From: Dehalococcoidia bacterium
GTDB taxonomy: Bacteria; Chloroflexota; Dehalococcoidia; Lucifugimonadales; Lucifugimonadaceae
Direction of reading: 5' to 3'
Assembly: GCA_012270805.1 (NCBI GenBank)
Contig: JAAXHR010000101.1
Coordinates: forward strand, 1 to 5,881
Length of the DNA stretch: 5,881 bases
Both the position numbers and the translations under genes were made by a program. Every line of letters starts with the position of its first letter. Position 1 is the first letter of the stretch. Below, one piece after another: positions 1 through 5,881 of this stretch. The notes under the pieces are model-generated. The model worked only from the letters and a program-made list of their open reading frames with translations, was not told the origin of the DNA and did not search any database.

Positions 1-128
1 GCAACTCGTTGCGGTTATCGCCGCATTGTTGACACGGCGACGCATCGCGGCAGTCGGCCGTTTCATCGCGTGTGTCAACCAAGTAAACTACTTCCATCAC
101 CAACGTTGCACATAGGGCTCAGCAAACG

Positions 129-1331
129 ATGAAAATTACAGATGTCAAAACTCATGTAGTCAAGATGCCGACCACCATGCCGTGGGTCTTTGTCAGCGTC
201 GAAACTGACGAGGGCGTGACCGGTTGGGGCGAGTGCACGGACTATATCGCAAACCCGCAACTTGTGCGAGGTATCGAAGCTGTCAAACCCTTCGTCATCG
301 GTATCGATGCTTCCCACATCGAAGAGATCTGGCAGCGCATCTTCCATATGTACTCTGATCTCAACGGTCGCGGCTTCGTGTCGCACCTCATCAGCGCGAT
401 CGACATCGCTCTCTGGGACATCAAAGGTAAAGTTTTGAATCGTCCCATCTACGATCTCCTTGGCGGTCCGGTTCGTGCTTCGGTTCCCCTCTACACCCAC
501 GTCAGCGACACCTCGCAAGGCGACACTTTCGAAGACCATTTAGCCGGAATGATGGAAGATGCCCGACGAACCAAAGAGATGGGCTTCGAAGCGATCAAGA
601 CCGACCCCTTCCCCTCACGTCGACAATACGGCAGATTCCGCGGTGCCTTCATGGTTGAGAGGCTCGAGCCGGCTGCGATCCATGAAGCGGTCCGGTGGAT
701 GGACGGTCTGCGGGAAGCGATCGGGGACGAATACGAGCTCATGGTCGACGCTCACGGACGCTTTGATGTCGCATCGGCAATCGAAGCGTGCCGCGCCCTC
801 GAACACATCAACCTCGTGTGGCTCGAAGAGCCGATACACGTCGAAAACCACAACGCTCTGAAGCATGTTCGGGAAAATGTCAACGTGCCGCTCTGCATCG
901 GGGAGCGTCACTTCACCCGCTGGGACTACTGGCAGATTCTGAACGATCGTCTGGTCGACTACATCATGCCCGACATCGCTTGGTGCGGTGGTATCAGCGA
1001 GATCCGACGCATTGGAGCCATGGCCGAGGTGGCGTACGTCCGCATCAGTCCGCACGATGCCCTGGGGCCGATCGCCATCGCCGCGAGCTTTCAGGCCTGC
1101 ATGACGATGCCGAACCTCTACCGCGAGGAGTGCGTCCATCACTGGTTCTCCGAGTTCGAGAAACTCATCGACCCGATGTTTGATGTCCGCGACGGTCACA
1201 TCCATCCCAATGGTCGACCGGGTCTGGGCATAGAGCCGGACCCCGATGCTCTCGAAGAGTTCTCGATCGACGTTGATGCGCCGGAAGCCCAAAGAACCGA
1301 TTGGTACGGCGGTGCTAACTACGATGATTAG
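129..1331 (+). CDS. Enolase-superfamily (mandelate racemase/muconate lactonizing type) acid-sugar dehydratase-like protein
   Basis: The 400-residue protein has the two-part enolase-superfamily layout: an N-terminal capping domain (about 1-125) and a TIM-type barrel. Metal ligands are visible as D207 (V-D-A-H-G-R-F), E233 (W-L-E-E-P) and E259 (G-E-R). D282 (M-P-D-I-A) and H309 (S-P-H-D-A-L-G-P) form the expected Asp-His base dyad, and H209 sits where D-galactonate dehydratase has its acid histidine. Barrel strand two carries K157-T-D rather than the K-x-K of mandelate racemase, which fits one-sided His-based proton abstraction followed by loss of water. The resemblance to DgoD continues through G-E-R-H-F-T-R and the final P-G-L-G-I-E. 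The likely reaction is Mg-dependent dehydration of an aldonic or uronic acid in the cytoplasm; the substrate cannot be named, since close relatives differ. The ATG at 129 has only a weak AGGG (114-117) upstream. No sugar-catabolic neighbour is present. Confidence 0.9.
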   Translation: MKITDVKTHVVKMPTTMPWVFVSVETDEGVTGWGECTDYIANPQLVRGIEAVKPFVIGIDASHIEEIWQRIFHMYSDLNGRGFVSHLISAIDIALWDIKGKVLNRPIYDLLGGPVRASVPLYTHVSDTSQGDTFEDHLAGMMEDARRTKEMGFEAIKTDPFPSRRQYGRFRGAFMVERLEPAAIHEAVRWMDGLREAIGDEYELMVDAHGRFDVASAIEACRALEHINLVWLEEPIHVENHNALKHVRENVNVPLCIGERHFTRWDYWQILNDRLVDYIMPDIAWCGGISEIRRIGAMAEVAYVRISPHDALGPIAIAASFQACMTMPNLYREECVHHWFSEFEKLIDPMFDVRDGHIHPNGRPGLGIEPDPDALEEFSIDVDAPEAQRTDWYGGANYDD

Positions 1332-1381
1332 CTGAATCGTTTGCGTCTCGCTTCTCTTGCCGCGTCCTCCTTTTGTGAACT

Positions 1382-1417
1382 AGGATGGGCGGGATTTGGA
1401 ATGATCTGAAGGATGGG
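1382..1417. repeat. Short direct repeat AGGATGGG, two copies
   Basis: AGGATGGG occurs at 1382-1389 and again at 1410-1417, 28 bases apart start to start, separated by a GGATTTGGAAT-type core. The pattern resembles degenerate 'AGGATGG...GGATTT' dispersed intergenic repeats that I recall from large environmental bacterial genomes. That resemblance is from memory and only one locus is visible here. Confidence 0.4.
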
Positions 1418-1427
1418 TGTTGGTTGG

Positions 1428-1462
1428 CCTGTAGAGGCAGGTTTCAAACCTGCCCCTACAGG
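1428..1462. repeat. Palindromic intergenic repeat (REP/MITE-like)
   Basis: The left arm CCTGTAGAGGCAGGTTT (1428-1444) and right arm AAACCTGCCCCTACAGG (1446-1462) are inverted around a single C at 1445. Only one of 17 positions fails to pair (A1435 against C1455); G1427 and C1463 add one more pair. No T-run follows, so it is a poor intrinsic terminator. Palindromes containing GTAGGGGCAGGTTT are, from general knowledge, dispersed in many copies in intergenic regions of some uncultivated bacteria. Here it lies between two + strand genes, 97 bases after the first. It could act as an mRNA 3' end stabiliser or be a passive non-autonomous element; neither can be decided from one copy. Confidence 0.75.
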
Positions 1463-1543
1463 CACGGGTTTCAGTTGTTTGAGAAGGTAGGCTCTGGTTG
1501 GCGTGGAGAAAGGGGCGCGAGTGGGTGTAGTATGCGCGACCAG

Positions 1544-1564
1544 GCACATCCAATGCACATCCAA
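1544..1564. repeat. Two-copy tandem repeat, unit 11 bases
   Basis: GCACATCCAA is present at 1544-1553 and 1555-1564, separated by a single T, giving an 11-base period close to one helical turn. It lies 68 bases upstream of the lipoprotein start. It could be an operator-like element or simply slippage within the repeat mosaic; nothing in the sequence decides this. Confidence 0.4.
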
Positions 1565-1622
1565 CGGTTGCTCATTTTCGTATTTCGGATGTCTGGTTGG
1601 TTCTAAACGTTCGCGACACTCC

Positions 1623-1627
1623 GGGAG
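1623..1627 (+). promoter_or_regulatory. Ribosome binding site deciding the lipoprotein start
   Basis: GGGAG lies four bases before the ATG at 1632. The downstream reading begins directly with a signal peptide, whereas upstream in-frame codons (from 1503) translate repeat sequence with no domain. The spacing is short but acceptable, and this supports ATG 1632. Confidence 0.6.
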
Positions 1628-1631
1628 TACC

Positions 1632-3443
1632 ATGCTCATCCATCTACCATCAAACTCAACAGGTAAACCCATCAACATTTTTGCGGTCAGCGGGTTCCTG
1701 TTTTGCGTTGCGATGTTGCTGATTGCTTCCGCTTGCACTCAATCCGAGCCGACACCAACACCCACTCCATCGCCAACTGCTGTGCCGATCCCAACATCGA
1801 CCGCGGTACCGACCTCAACAGCTACGCCGGCTCCACCGTCAACCCCGTCGGCAACATCAACGCCCGAGCCGACACCAACTCCGGACGAAGACGGCATCAT
1901 CTGGTTCGAATACGAGGAGAATCCGGCAACGATTACGGTAGAAGCCTCGACCATCATCTTTGAAGGTGACATCGGACTCAATACATACCGCGATTTCTTG
2001 GTCGCTGTGCGTGGGAAAGAGGACCAAATTACCGCCATTCGCGTCAACTCTGGCGGCGGAACCACTGATGAAGGAATTCAGATCGGCGAGTGGATATTCG
2101 AACACGGGATCGACGTGATTGTCGACGAAATCTGCTTCTCTTCCTGCGCTAACTACATCTTCACTGCGGGCAGAAACAAAATCATCGAAAAAGACGCAAT
2201 CGTTGGCTGGCACGGTTCGGAACAACAAGAACCATTCATCGCTGCCGGATACGGCATAACCATGGAGGAACTGTACCGCCGCAACTATGACGAGATGAAG
2301 GAATGGAGTGAAATTCCCATTTATGACACCAAAGAAGAATTCGTCCAAAGCATGTTAGAAAACGATGAGTACGACGACGATGACGAAGAAAAGTTTCTGG
2401 ACGCGACCGGCGTCAACCTCTATCTCATGGTCTACGGCTTCTTGCCCGATCAATTCGACTACTACTTCAGCGACGATACTCATTTCGGCGGCTGGACCTT
2501 CTCGATTGAGGACATGGCGAAGTTCGAGGTGCACAACGTTACATATGAAGGGGAAGGACAGTATCCGAGCGAAAAGGCGATAGAAAACTTCCCTGTAGCC
2601 GTTTTCGAGGTACCGACGGATACAGTTCCCGCAGCGGTGGTACCGACACCGCTCCTAACCGCCATACCGCCTCCAGGTAGCACGCCAACTCCTACTCCAG
2701 ACCCGGAACTCGAATCCGAATCGGATCTATGGGTAGAGCCACCACCAGCCACTATCAGCGTTGAAGGCGATGCTGTTGTGATCGATGGGTATCTCAACCA
2801 CAATGCTTTTTTCCGATTCCGTTCCGAAATCGTTGGCAACGAGGATGAAATCACCACGGTACGGATCAATTCTGATTTCGGCCTGCCGGATCAAGCGATC
2901 TTGATCGGATTTTGGGTCTACGATAACGACGTCGATGTCGTGGTCGATGAGGTTTGTTCATCTGCATGCGCCAACTACATCTTTACAGCGGGAAAGAACA
3001 AGATCATCGAGGATTTCGCAATCGTGGGGTGGCACGACTCACCGCAGAGACGGGTATACGAAGCTCATAGTTTGGGGATGTCCGTCGAAGAGCTGATAAG
3101 ACGCGATACGTCCGACGATTCTTTTGGGACCGGGACACCGAAAAGTGAACAAGAACGAGAGATATTGATTACAGCTTCTCTGAAATATTTCGAAACCGAG
3201 ATCGAACGGGAGCAGGAGTTCCTAGACTGGATAGGCCTAAAAGAAGACGTCTTGGTTTACGGGTTCTGGGACGTTGACTTCAACGCAGAGTTTCTCCCAT
3301 TGCATCTGTTCGAGGGCTGGACCTTTTCGATCGATGATATGGCGAAATTGGGCATTGACAACGTTATCTACAACGGCGAGTATGAATATCCTAGCCTTCT
3401 GTCAACTATAGAGCGATCTGTGACCGTTTTCGAAGTACCGTGA
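1632..3443 (+). CDS. Predicted surface lipoprotein with two tandem ClpP/crotonase-fold (COG3904-like) domains
   Basis: Of 603 residues, the first 34 form a signal peptide (K12, hydrophobic 15-34) ending in a lipobox-like A-S-A-C, so C35 is the probable lipidated residue. A Pro/Thr-rich linker (about 36-86) precedes domain 1 (about 98-328); a second (about 331-358) precedes domain 2 (about 372-603). Each domain has the order expected of a periplasmic ClpP-like serine hydrolase: an N-S loop (139-143; 413-417), a C-x-S-x-C-A nucleophile motif (168-173, S170; 442-447, S444) and W-H (H194; H468). Both end with G-W-T-F-S-I-(E/D)-D-M-A-K and V-F-E-V-P. Domain 1 keeps N-S-G-G-G; domain 2 has N-S-D-F-G, so its oxyanion hole may be lost. 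Family membership is from motif recognition; peptidase activity is inference and the substrate is unknown. An in-frame start at 1503 is rejected because its extra 43 residues lie in repeats. The histidine phosphatase gene follows after 24 bases. Confidence 0.8.
   Translation: MLIHLPSNSTGKPINIFAVSGFLFCVAMLLIASACTQSEPTPTPTPSPTAVPIPTSTAVPTSTATPAPPSTPSATSTPEPTPTPDEDGIIWFEYEENPATITVEASTIIFEGDIGLNTYRDFLVAVRGKEDQITAIRVNSGGGTTDEGIQIGEWIFEHGIDVIVDEICFSSCANYIFTAGRNKIIEKDAIVGWHGSEQQEPFIAAGYGITMEELYRRNYDEMKEWSEIPIYDTKEEFVQSMLENDEYDDDDEEKFLDATGVNLYLMVYGFLPDQFDYYFSDDTHFGGWTFSIEDMAKFEVHNVTYEGEGQYPSEKAIENFPVAVFEVPTDTVPAAVVPTPLLTAIPPPGSTPTPTPDPELESESDLWVEPPPATISVEGDAVVIDGYLNHNAFFRFRSEIVGNEDEITTVRINSDFGLPDQAILIGFWVYDNDVDVVVDEVCSSACANYIFTAGKNKIIEDFAIVGWHDSPQRRVYEAHSLGMSVEELIRRDTSDDSFGTGTPKSEQEREILITASLKYFETEIEREQEFLDWIGLKEDVLVYGFWDVDFNAEFLPLHLFEGWTFSIDDMAKLGIDNVIYNGEYEYPSLLSTIERSVTVFEVP
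1923..2615 (+). repeat. Internal protein repeat, copy 1 (ClpP-like domain 1)
   Basis: This copy encodes residues 98-328 of the lipoprotein. It keeps the full motif set: N139-S-G-G-G, C168-x-S170-x-C172-A and W193-H194. It differs from copy 2 by an acidic stretch at residues 243-253 (nt 2358-2390) with four consecutive Asp. Over residues 172-194, 20 of 23 positions match copy 2 (446-468). At DNA level this block matches at 55 of 69 bases, with 8 of the 11 changed codons synonymous, so the duplication is old but under protein-level constraint. Confidence 0.85.
2745..3440 (+). repeat. Internal protein repeat, copy 2 (ClpP-like domain 2, altered glycine loop)
   Basis: This copy encodes residues 372-603 and aligns with copy 1 from P-A-T-I to the shared ending V-F-E-V-P. 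The nucleophile motif (C442-S-S444-A-C446-A) and W467-H468 are intact, but the loop that is N-S-G-G-G in copy 1 reads N-S-D-F-G here (413-417). In place of the copy 1 acidic stretch it has a charged, helix-like segment (about 505-530). It may be a substrate-binding or structural partner rather than an active hydrolase; this is inference. Confidence 0.85.
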
Positions 3444-3451
3444 TCGGAATC

Positions 3452-3457
3452 GAGAGG
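3452..3457 (+). promoter_or_regulatory. Ribosome binding site of the histidine phosphatase gene
   Basis: GAGAGG sits ten bases before the ATG at 3468, inside the 24-base gap after the lipoprotein stop. It shows independent translation initiation within a probable shared transcript. Confidence 0.6.
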
Positions 3458-3467
3458 ATGCCCCGAA

Positions 3468-4022
3468 ATGAGCACTCGCAACCTGCTTTTGGTCCGGCAC
3501 TGCCAAGCAACTGGGCAACACTCCAACGCGACTCTGACTGCAAACGGTCACCGACAAGCCCTCTCTCTCGCTGAATTCCTCGCCGATTATCCGATCGATC
3601 TAATAGTCACGAGTCAGTACAAACGGGCCTGGCAGAGCATAGAACCCTACGCGGCCAAAGCAGGACTGTCGATCAACCAAGACGAGCGATTCAACGAACG
3701 CACCCTGTCCGGCGAACCCATCGAAAACTGGCAGGAAATAGTTCGCGAATCGTTCGATGACCAGGCTCTCCGCGCTCCGGGAGGAGAGTCGGCGAACGAG
3801 GTTTTGCGTCGGGCATGGGATGCTTTAGATGAACTGATACATGCCGGTCACTCATTGCCGTTGGTCGTCACGCACGGCAATCTGATGGCGTTAGTTCTGC
3901 ACTCGTTGCACCACACGTTTGGTTTCCAAGGTTGGCGCTCACTGACGAATCGAGATGTCTACGCGCTCCACGAAACAGAATCCGGTCATTTCACCTTCAG
4001 GAGGTTACGGTCGGACTCTTGA
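3468..4022 (+). CDS. Histidine phosphatase family protein (phosphoglycerate mutase-like)
   Basis: This 184-residue cytoplasmic protein has the catalytic core of the histidine phosphatase superfamily. R10-H11 near the N-terminus (L-V-R-H-C) supplies the phospho-accepting histidine. R53 (Y-K-R-A) binds phosphate, E77 (F-N-E-R) is the likely acid/base, and H136 (V-T-H-G) completes the pocket. The usual R-H-G reads R-H-C, a variant I recall in other phosphatases of this group (R-H-C-x-A-x-G-Q). The length fits a small phosphatase rather than a full glycolytic mutase. The substrate cannot be told from sequence. It starts 24 bases after the lipoprotein stop with its own GAGAGG, so co-transcription is likely, but no functional link is evident. 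The next gene converges, with stops about 25 bases apart. Confidence 0.9.
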   Translation: MSTRNLLLVRHCQATGQHSNATLTANGHRQALSLAEFLADYPIDLIVTSQYKRAWQSIEPYAAKAGLSINQDERFNERTLSGEPIENWQEIVRESFDDQALRAPGGESANEVLRRAWDALDELIHAGHSLPLVVTHGNLMALVLHSLHHTFGFQGWRSLTNRDVYALHETESGHFTFRRLRSDS

Positions 4023-4047
4023 GGATTAGTTCCTCGCACGACCATCA

Positions 4048-4584
4048 TCACATTAGGAACTTTGATGCGAGCCGCTCAACCGTGTTTTTGGTTCGGATTG
4101 TGAAAGGGCCGAGGATTGCTGCGAGAGCATCTAGCTCCAACTGCGAGTCCAAGAAGTTACTCTTTGGCCACCAGTAGAGTTCTCGTCCAACCAGTTCCAA
4201 CGTGTCGGCATCGTTGGACAGTTCAAGTACTGAATCCCGTTTCGATGGCTCAACATCTTTGTCAATAATGGCAACTTGTAGCTTGCCAGTCCGTTCCTCT
4301 GTGACACGCGCGAACGGCTTATATTCGGCGATCGTCCGGACCTCATCTGCGGTTCGCAAGAATGTCGGTACTTCGTAACCGAGCGACGTCCTCAGCCCGT
4401 CTTCAATCGAGCGTGCTACCGCGGCTGAGTCGGATTCCTCAGTGTCGAATATGACGTTGCCGCTTGCCAAGAACGCGGATACGTTGTTAAAGCCGATGTC
4501 TTCGAAGGCTGCGCAGAGCTCCGGGTTCTTGATCCGTCGTCGTCCTAGGTTCATGCCGCGAAGGAATGCCACATAGCGGTTCAC
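4048..4584 (-). CDS. DUF1697 family protein
   Basis: The 178-residue protein matches DUF1697 end to end by recognition of its signature blocks. These are R-Y-V-A-F-L-R-G-M-N-L-G (3-14), the A-F-E-D-I-G-F segment followed by S-G-N-V-I-F (41-46), E-L-Y-W-W-P (135-140), and T-I-R-T-K-N-T-V-E-R-L-A (162-173), corresponding to the family's C-terminal T-x-R-N-x-N-T motif with N replaced by T. The biochemical role of the family is not established; these are small, usually monocistronic, soluble proteins. I chose the GTG at 4584 because the first family residues follow at once and a full AGGAGGTGA lies ten bases upstream. A TTG 33 bases further out would put that site inside the gene. It is convergent with the phosphatase and divergent from the acyltransferase. 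Confidence 0.88.
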   Translation of the reverse strand: MNRYVAFLRGMNLGRRRIKNPELCAAFEDIGFNNVSAFLASGNVIFDTEESDSAAVARSIEDGLRTSLGYEVPTFLRTADEVRTIAEYKPFARVTEERTGKLQVAIIDKDVEPSKRDSVLELSNDADTLELVGRELYWWPKSNFLDSQLELDALAAILGPFTIRTKNTVERLASKFLM

Positions 4585-4594
4585 AGTTAGTCGT

Positions 4595-4603
4595 TCACCT
4601 CCT
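4595..4603 (-). promoter_or_regulatory. Strong ribosome binding site deciding the DUF1697 start
   Basis: Read on the minus strand this is AGGAGGTGA, fully complementary to the usual 16S rRNA 3' end, ten bases before a GTG codon (4584-4582). It supports a GTG start over the longer in-frame TTG at 4617. Confidence 0.75.
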
Positions 4604-4744
4604 GAAGTGGGGCACAAGCACTCTCAGCAGCACCGTCTGCCCAGTCTAGTCTCTCTGCTTTCCATCCTTAGCCAATAACCTTAATAAGCTGGCCGATCTG
4701 CCCGTTGCCAAAACTTGACGACGCTATCTCGTGAATGCTCCGCT

Positions 4745-5833
4745 ATGCCCCGCCTCCACGAACTCGATGCCCTTAGAGCGTTCTCCATGCTTCTTGGTAT
4801 CGTTCTCCACGCCGCGGTCCTGATGTTTCCTGGTGATTGGCCGGCTGAGTACATTGAATCGCCGATGCCGGGCATATATGACGAGGTCTTCCACTTCATC
4901 CACGGTTTCCGCATGCAAGTCTTCTTCATGATGAGCGGTTTCTTCACGGTCCTTCTATGGAACCGAAGGGGTGTCAAAGCACTAATCAAACACCGCCTGA
5001 TTCGTATAGGCATCCCACTCGCGTTCGGTGCACTGACCATCGCCCCGCTTGACGCGATGCTGGTCGCCACGTTCATTCTTGATTACGACTTCACAGCGGT
5101 ACGGTGGATTACTACGTGGACCCGCTCGCTGTCGATTCTCTGGTTTCTGTGGTATCTGCTGATGTTTGCTGGGATTTTGATACTCGCTCTGCAAACCGGG
5201 TTGAGATTCAATCGAGCAAAGGTGTGGTGGGCATTACTGTTCGTGCCGATAGTGCCGCAGTTTTTGATGCCCATCGATACTTTCGGCCCCTTCACGCCGT
5301 TGGCGTTAAATCCAGATCCGGTATCGCTGGTTTACTATCTGGCGTTTTTCTTGATGGGGGTGCATCTTTATCAACGTTCAATGACTATCCAAAGCTGGTG
5401 GACATTGGCTCTCGTTCCTGGGCTGTGTGTGCTGATTCCGGGTATCCTGCTAGACCAGCGTGCGGAAAGCGCATCTGCGAGGTTTCTATCATCCGTCGTT
5501 GAGGTCGCCTACGCTTGGTTGATGTGTTTTGGGCTAATGGGCGCTTTCCACATTGTCGCGTCGAAGGAGCGATGGTGGATACGCTACATGTCCGACGCGT
5601 CCTATTGGATATACATTTGGCACTTCGCAGTGGTTATGGTTTTGATCGGATTGACGGACGATTGGGGACTGTCATCGGCGATCAGGTTCATCTTGATCTG
5701 CATTGCAACGCCAGCATTGTTGCTCATTCCTTACCGACTAGGCGTGCGGTACACGATTATCGGGACGATACTGAACGGGAGGCGCGTCCGTTCTTCGAGG
5801 GTGCTACCTTCAGTGTCGGACACCGTCGGTTGA
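4745..5833 (+). CDS. Acyltransferase 3 family integral membrane protein (OpgC/MdoC-like)
   Basis: This 362-residue, very hydrophobic protein has about ten predicted membrane segments (by eye, from about 12-30 to about 311-330). The family's R-x10-H signature is present as R11...H22 in the first segment (L-D-A-L-R-A-F ... V-L-H-A). It is followed by F-H-F-I-H-G-F-R-M (49-57), F-F-M-M-S-G-F-F (60-67), H-R-L-I-R-I-G-I-P-L (83-92) and a late I-Y-I-W-H (289-293). This order resembles OpgC-type transferases, which move acyl groups such as succinyl across the membrane onto periplasmic glucans or other glycans. The acceptor here is unknown and no glucan synthase gene is adjacent. I chose the ATG at 4745 because family similarity begins directly there; an in-frame TTG at 4715 would add ten unrelated residues. 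No clear ribosome binding site precedes either start. The C-terminal tail (about 345-362) is Arg/Ser-rich and probably cytoplasmic. Confidence 0.88.
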   Translation: MPRLHELDALRAFSMLLGIVLHAAVLMFPGDWPAEYIESPMPGIYDEVFHFIHGFRMQVFFMMSGFFTVLLWNRRGVKALIKHRLIRIGIPLAFGALTIAPLDAMLVATFILDYDFTAVRWITTWTRSLSILWFLWYLLMFAGILILALQTGLRFNRAKVWWALLFVPIVPQFLMPIDTFGPFTPLALNPDPVSLVYYLAFFLMGVHLYQRSMTIQSWWTLALVPGLCVLIPGILLDQRAESASARFLSSVVEVAYAWLMCFGLMGAFHIVASKERWWIRYMSDASYWIYIWHFAVVMVLIGLTDDWGLSSAIRFILICIATPALLLIPYRLGVRYTIIGTILNGRRVRSSRVLPSVSDTVG

Positions 5834-5881
5834 GATTCTCCTAGAGCCGCGTGAACTCCTACACTCGATATTGATCGATCC

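Larger units (their letters stand above)
1332..1631. other. Repeat-rich intergenic spacer
   Basis: These 300 bases separate the dehydratase-like gene from the lipoprotein gene. They hold a 35-base palindrome (1428-1462), two AGGATGGG copies (1382-1389, 1410-1417), three TGGTTGG copies (1421-1427, 1495-1501, 1594-1600) and an 11-base-period tandem GCACATCCAA (1544-1553, 1555-1564). Open frames run through it on both strands, but their translations show no recognisable domain and follow the repeats, so I do not call a gene. No stem followed by a T-run and no convincing -35/-10 pair was found. The promoter of the lipoprotein gene probably lies here but cannot be placed. Confidence 0.7.

Noticed and set aside
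29..34. TTGACA as a -35 box for the dehydratase-like gene
   Set aside because: No -10-like sequence lies 16-18 bases downstream (position 52 onward reads AGTCGG).
43..70. CATCGCG direct repeat (43-49, 64-70), 21 bases apart, as an operator
   Set aside because: The spacing is suggestive, but a 7-base GC-rich word repeated once is easily chance and there is no adjacent regulator gene.
2..115. Open + strand frame reaching a TAG at 113-115 that could be the tail of an upstream gene
   Set aside because: Only about 37 residues are visible, with no recognisable motif, and a second + frame is also open across the same bases, so coding cannot be supported.
615..1292. Long minus-strand open frame of 225 codons opposite the dehydratase-like gene
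   Set aside because: It is a shadow of a well-supported enzyme gene with intact catalytic motifs on the + strand.
1503..1631. Longer lipoprotein start at 1503
   Set aside because: The 43 extra residues translate intergenic repeat sequence, would bury the signal peptide, and lack the ribosome binding site seen before 1632.
1328..1738. Minus-strand open frame of 136 codons across the spacer
   Set aside because: It overlaps the start of the lipoprotein gene, follows the palindrome and other repeats, and its translation has the look of a repeat-derived spurious protein.
4021..4035. GAGGA-TTAGT-TCCTC hairpin between the convergent genes as a terminator
   Set aside because: The stem is only five base pairs and no T-run follows on either strand.
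4618..4744. Divergent promoters between the DUF1697 and acyltransferase genes
   Set aside because: TTGCCA (4705-4710) and TTGACG (4715-4720) on the + strand lack a -10 at proper spacing; on the minus strand TTGGCA followed by TATTAA has a 19-base gap and only four of six matches. A promoter region is expected here, but no site can be assigned.
5834..5881. Tail of the window after the acyltransferase gene
   Set aside because: Only 48 bases remain; apart from a short GATCGATC palindrome near the end there is no hairpin, start codon context or motif to report.

Overview
The window holds five protein-coding genes and no RNA gene, insertion sequence or CRISPR array that I can see. It looks like an uncultivated free-living bacterium, possibly a Chloroflexota member such as the SAR202/Dehalococcoidia side. 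That is an inference from three things: a surface lipoprotein with long Pro/Thr linkers, a DgoD-like enolase-superfamily enzyme of a kind known to be expanded in SAR202, and an intergenic region made of dispersed palindromic and direct repeats. No marker gene is present, so the taxonomy is tentative.

Layout. Positions 1-128 hold no gene I can establish. A + strand gene at 129-1331 encodes an acid-sugar dehydratase-like enolase-superfamily enzyme. A 300-base spacer (1332-1631) is a mosaic of small repeats around an almost perfect 35-base palindrome. A + strand gene at 1632-3443 encodes a 603-residue predicted lipoprotein. It carries two tandem copies of a ClpP/crotonase-fold domain of the periplasmic COG3904-like type, each preceded by a Pro/Thr linker. 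A histidine phosphatase (3468-4022) follows 24 bases later and is probably co-transcribed. A DUF1697 gene (4048-4584, minus strand) converges on it. After a 160-base divergent spacer comes a membrane acyltransferase-3 (OpgC-like) gene at 4745-5833.

The genes do not form one obvious pathway; this is ordinary accessory or housekeeping content with one unusual gene. That gene is the two-domain lipoprotein. Both domains keep the C-x-S-x-C-A and W-H motifs that would supply a Ser/His pair. Only domain 1 keeps the glycine-rich N-S-G-G-G loop expected to form the oxyanion hole; in domain 2 it reads N-S-D-F-G. This suggests one active and one impaired or repurposed unit on the cell surface.
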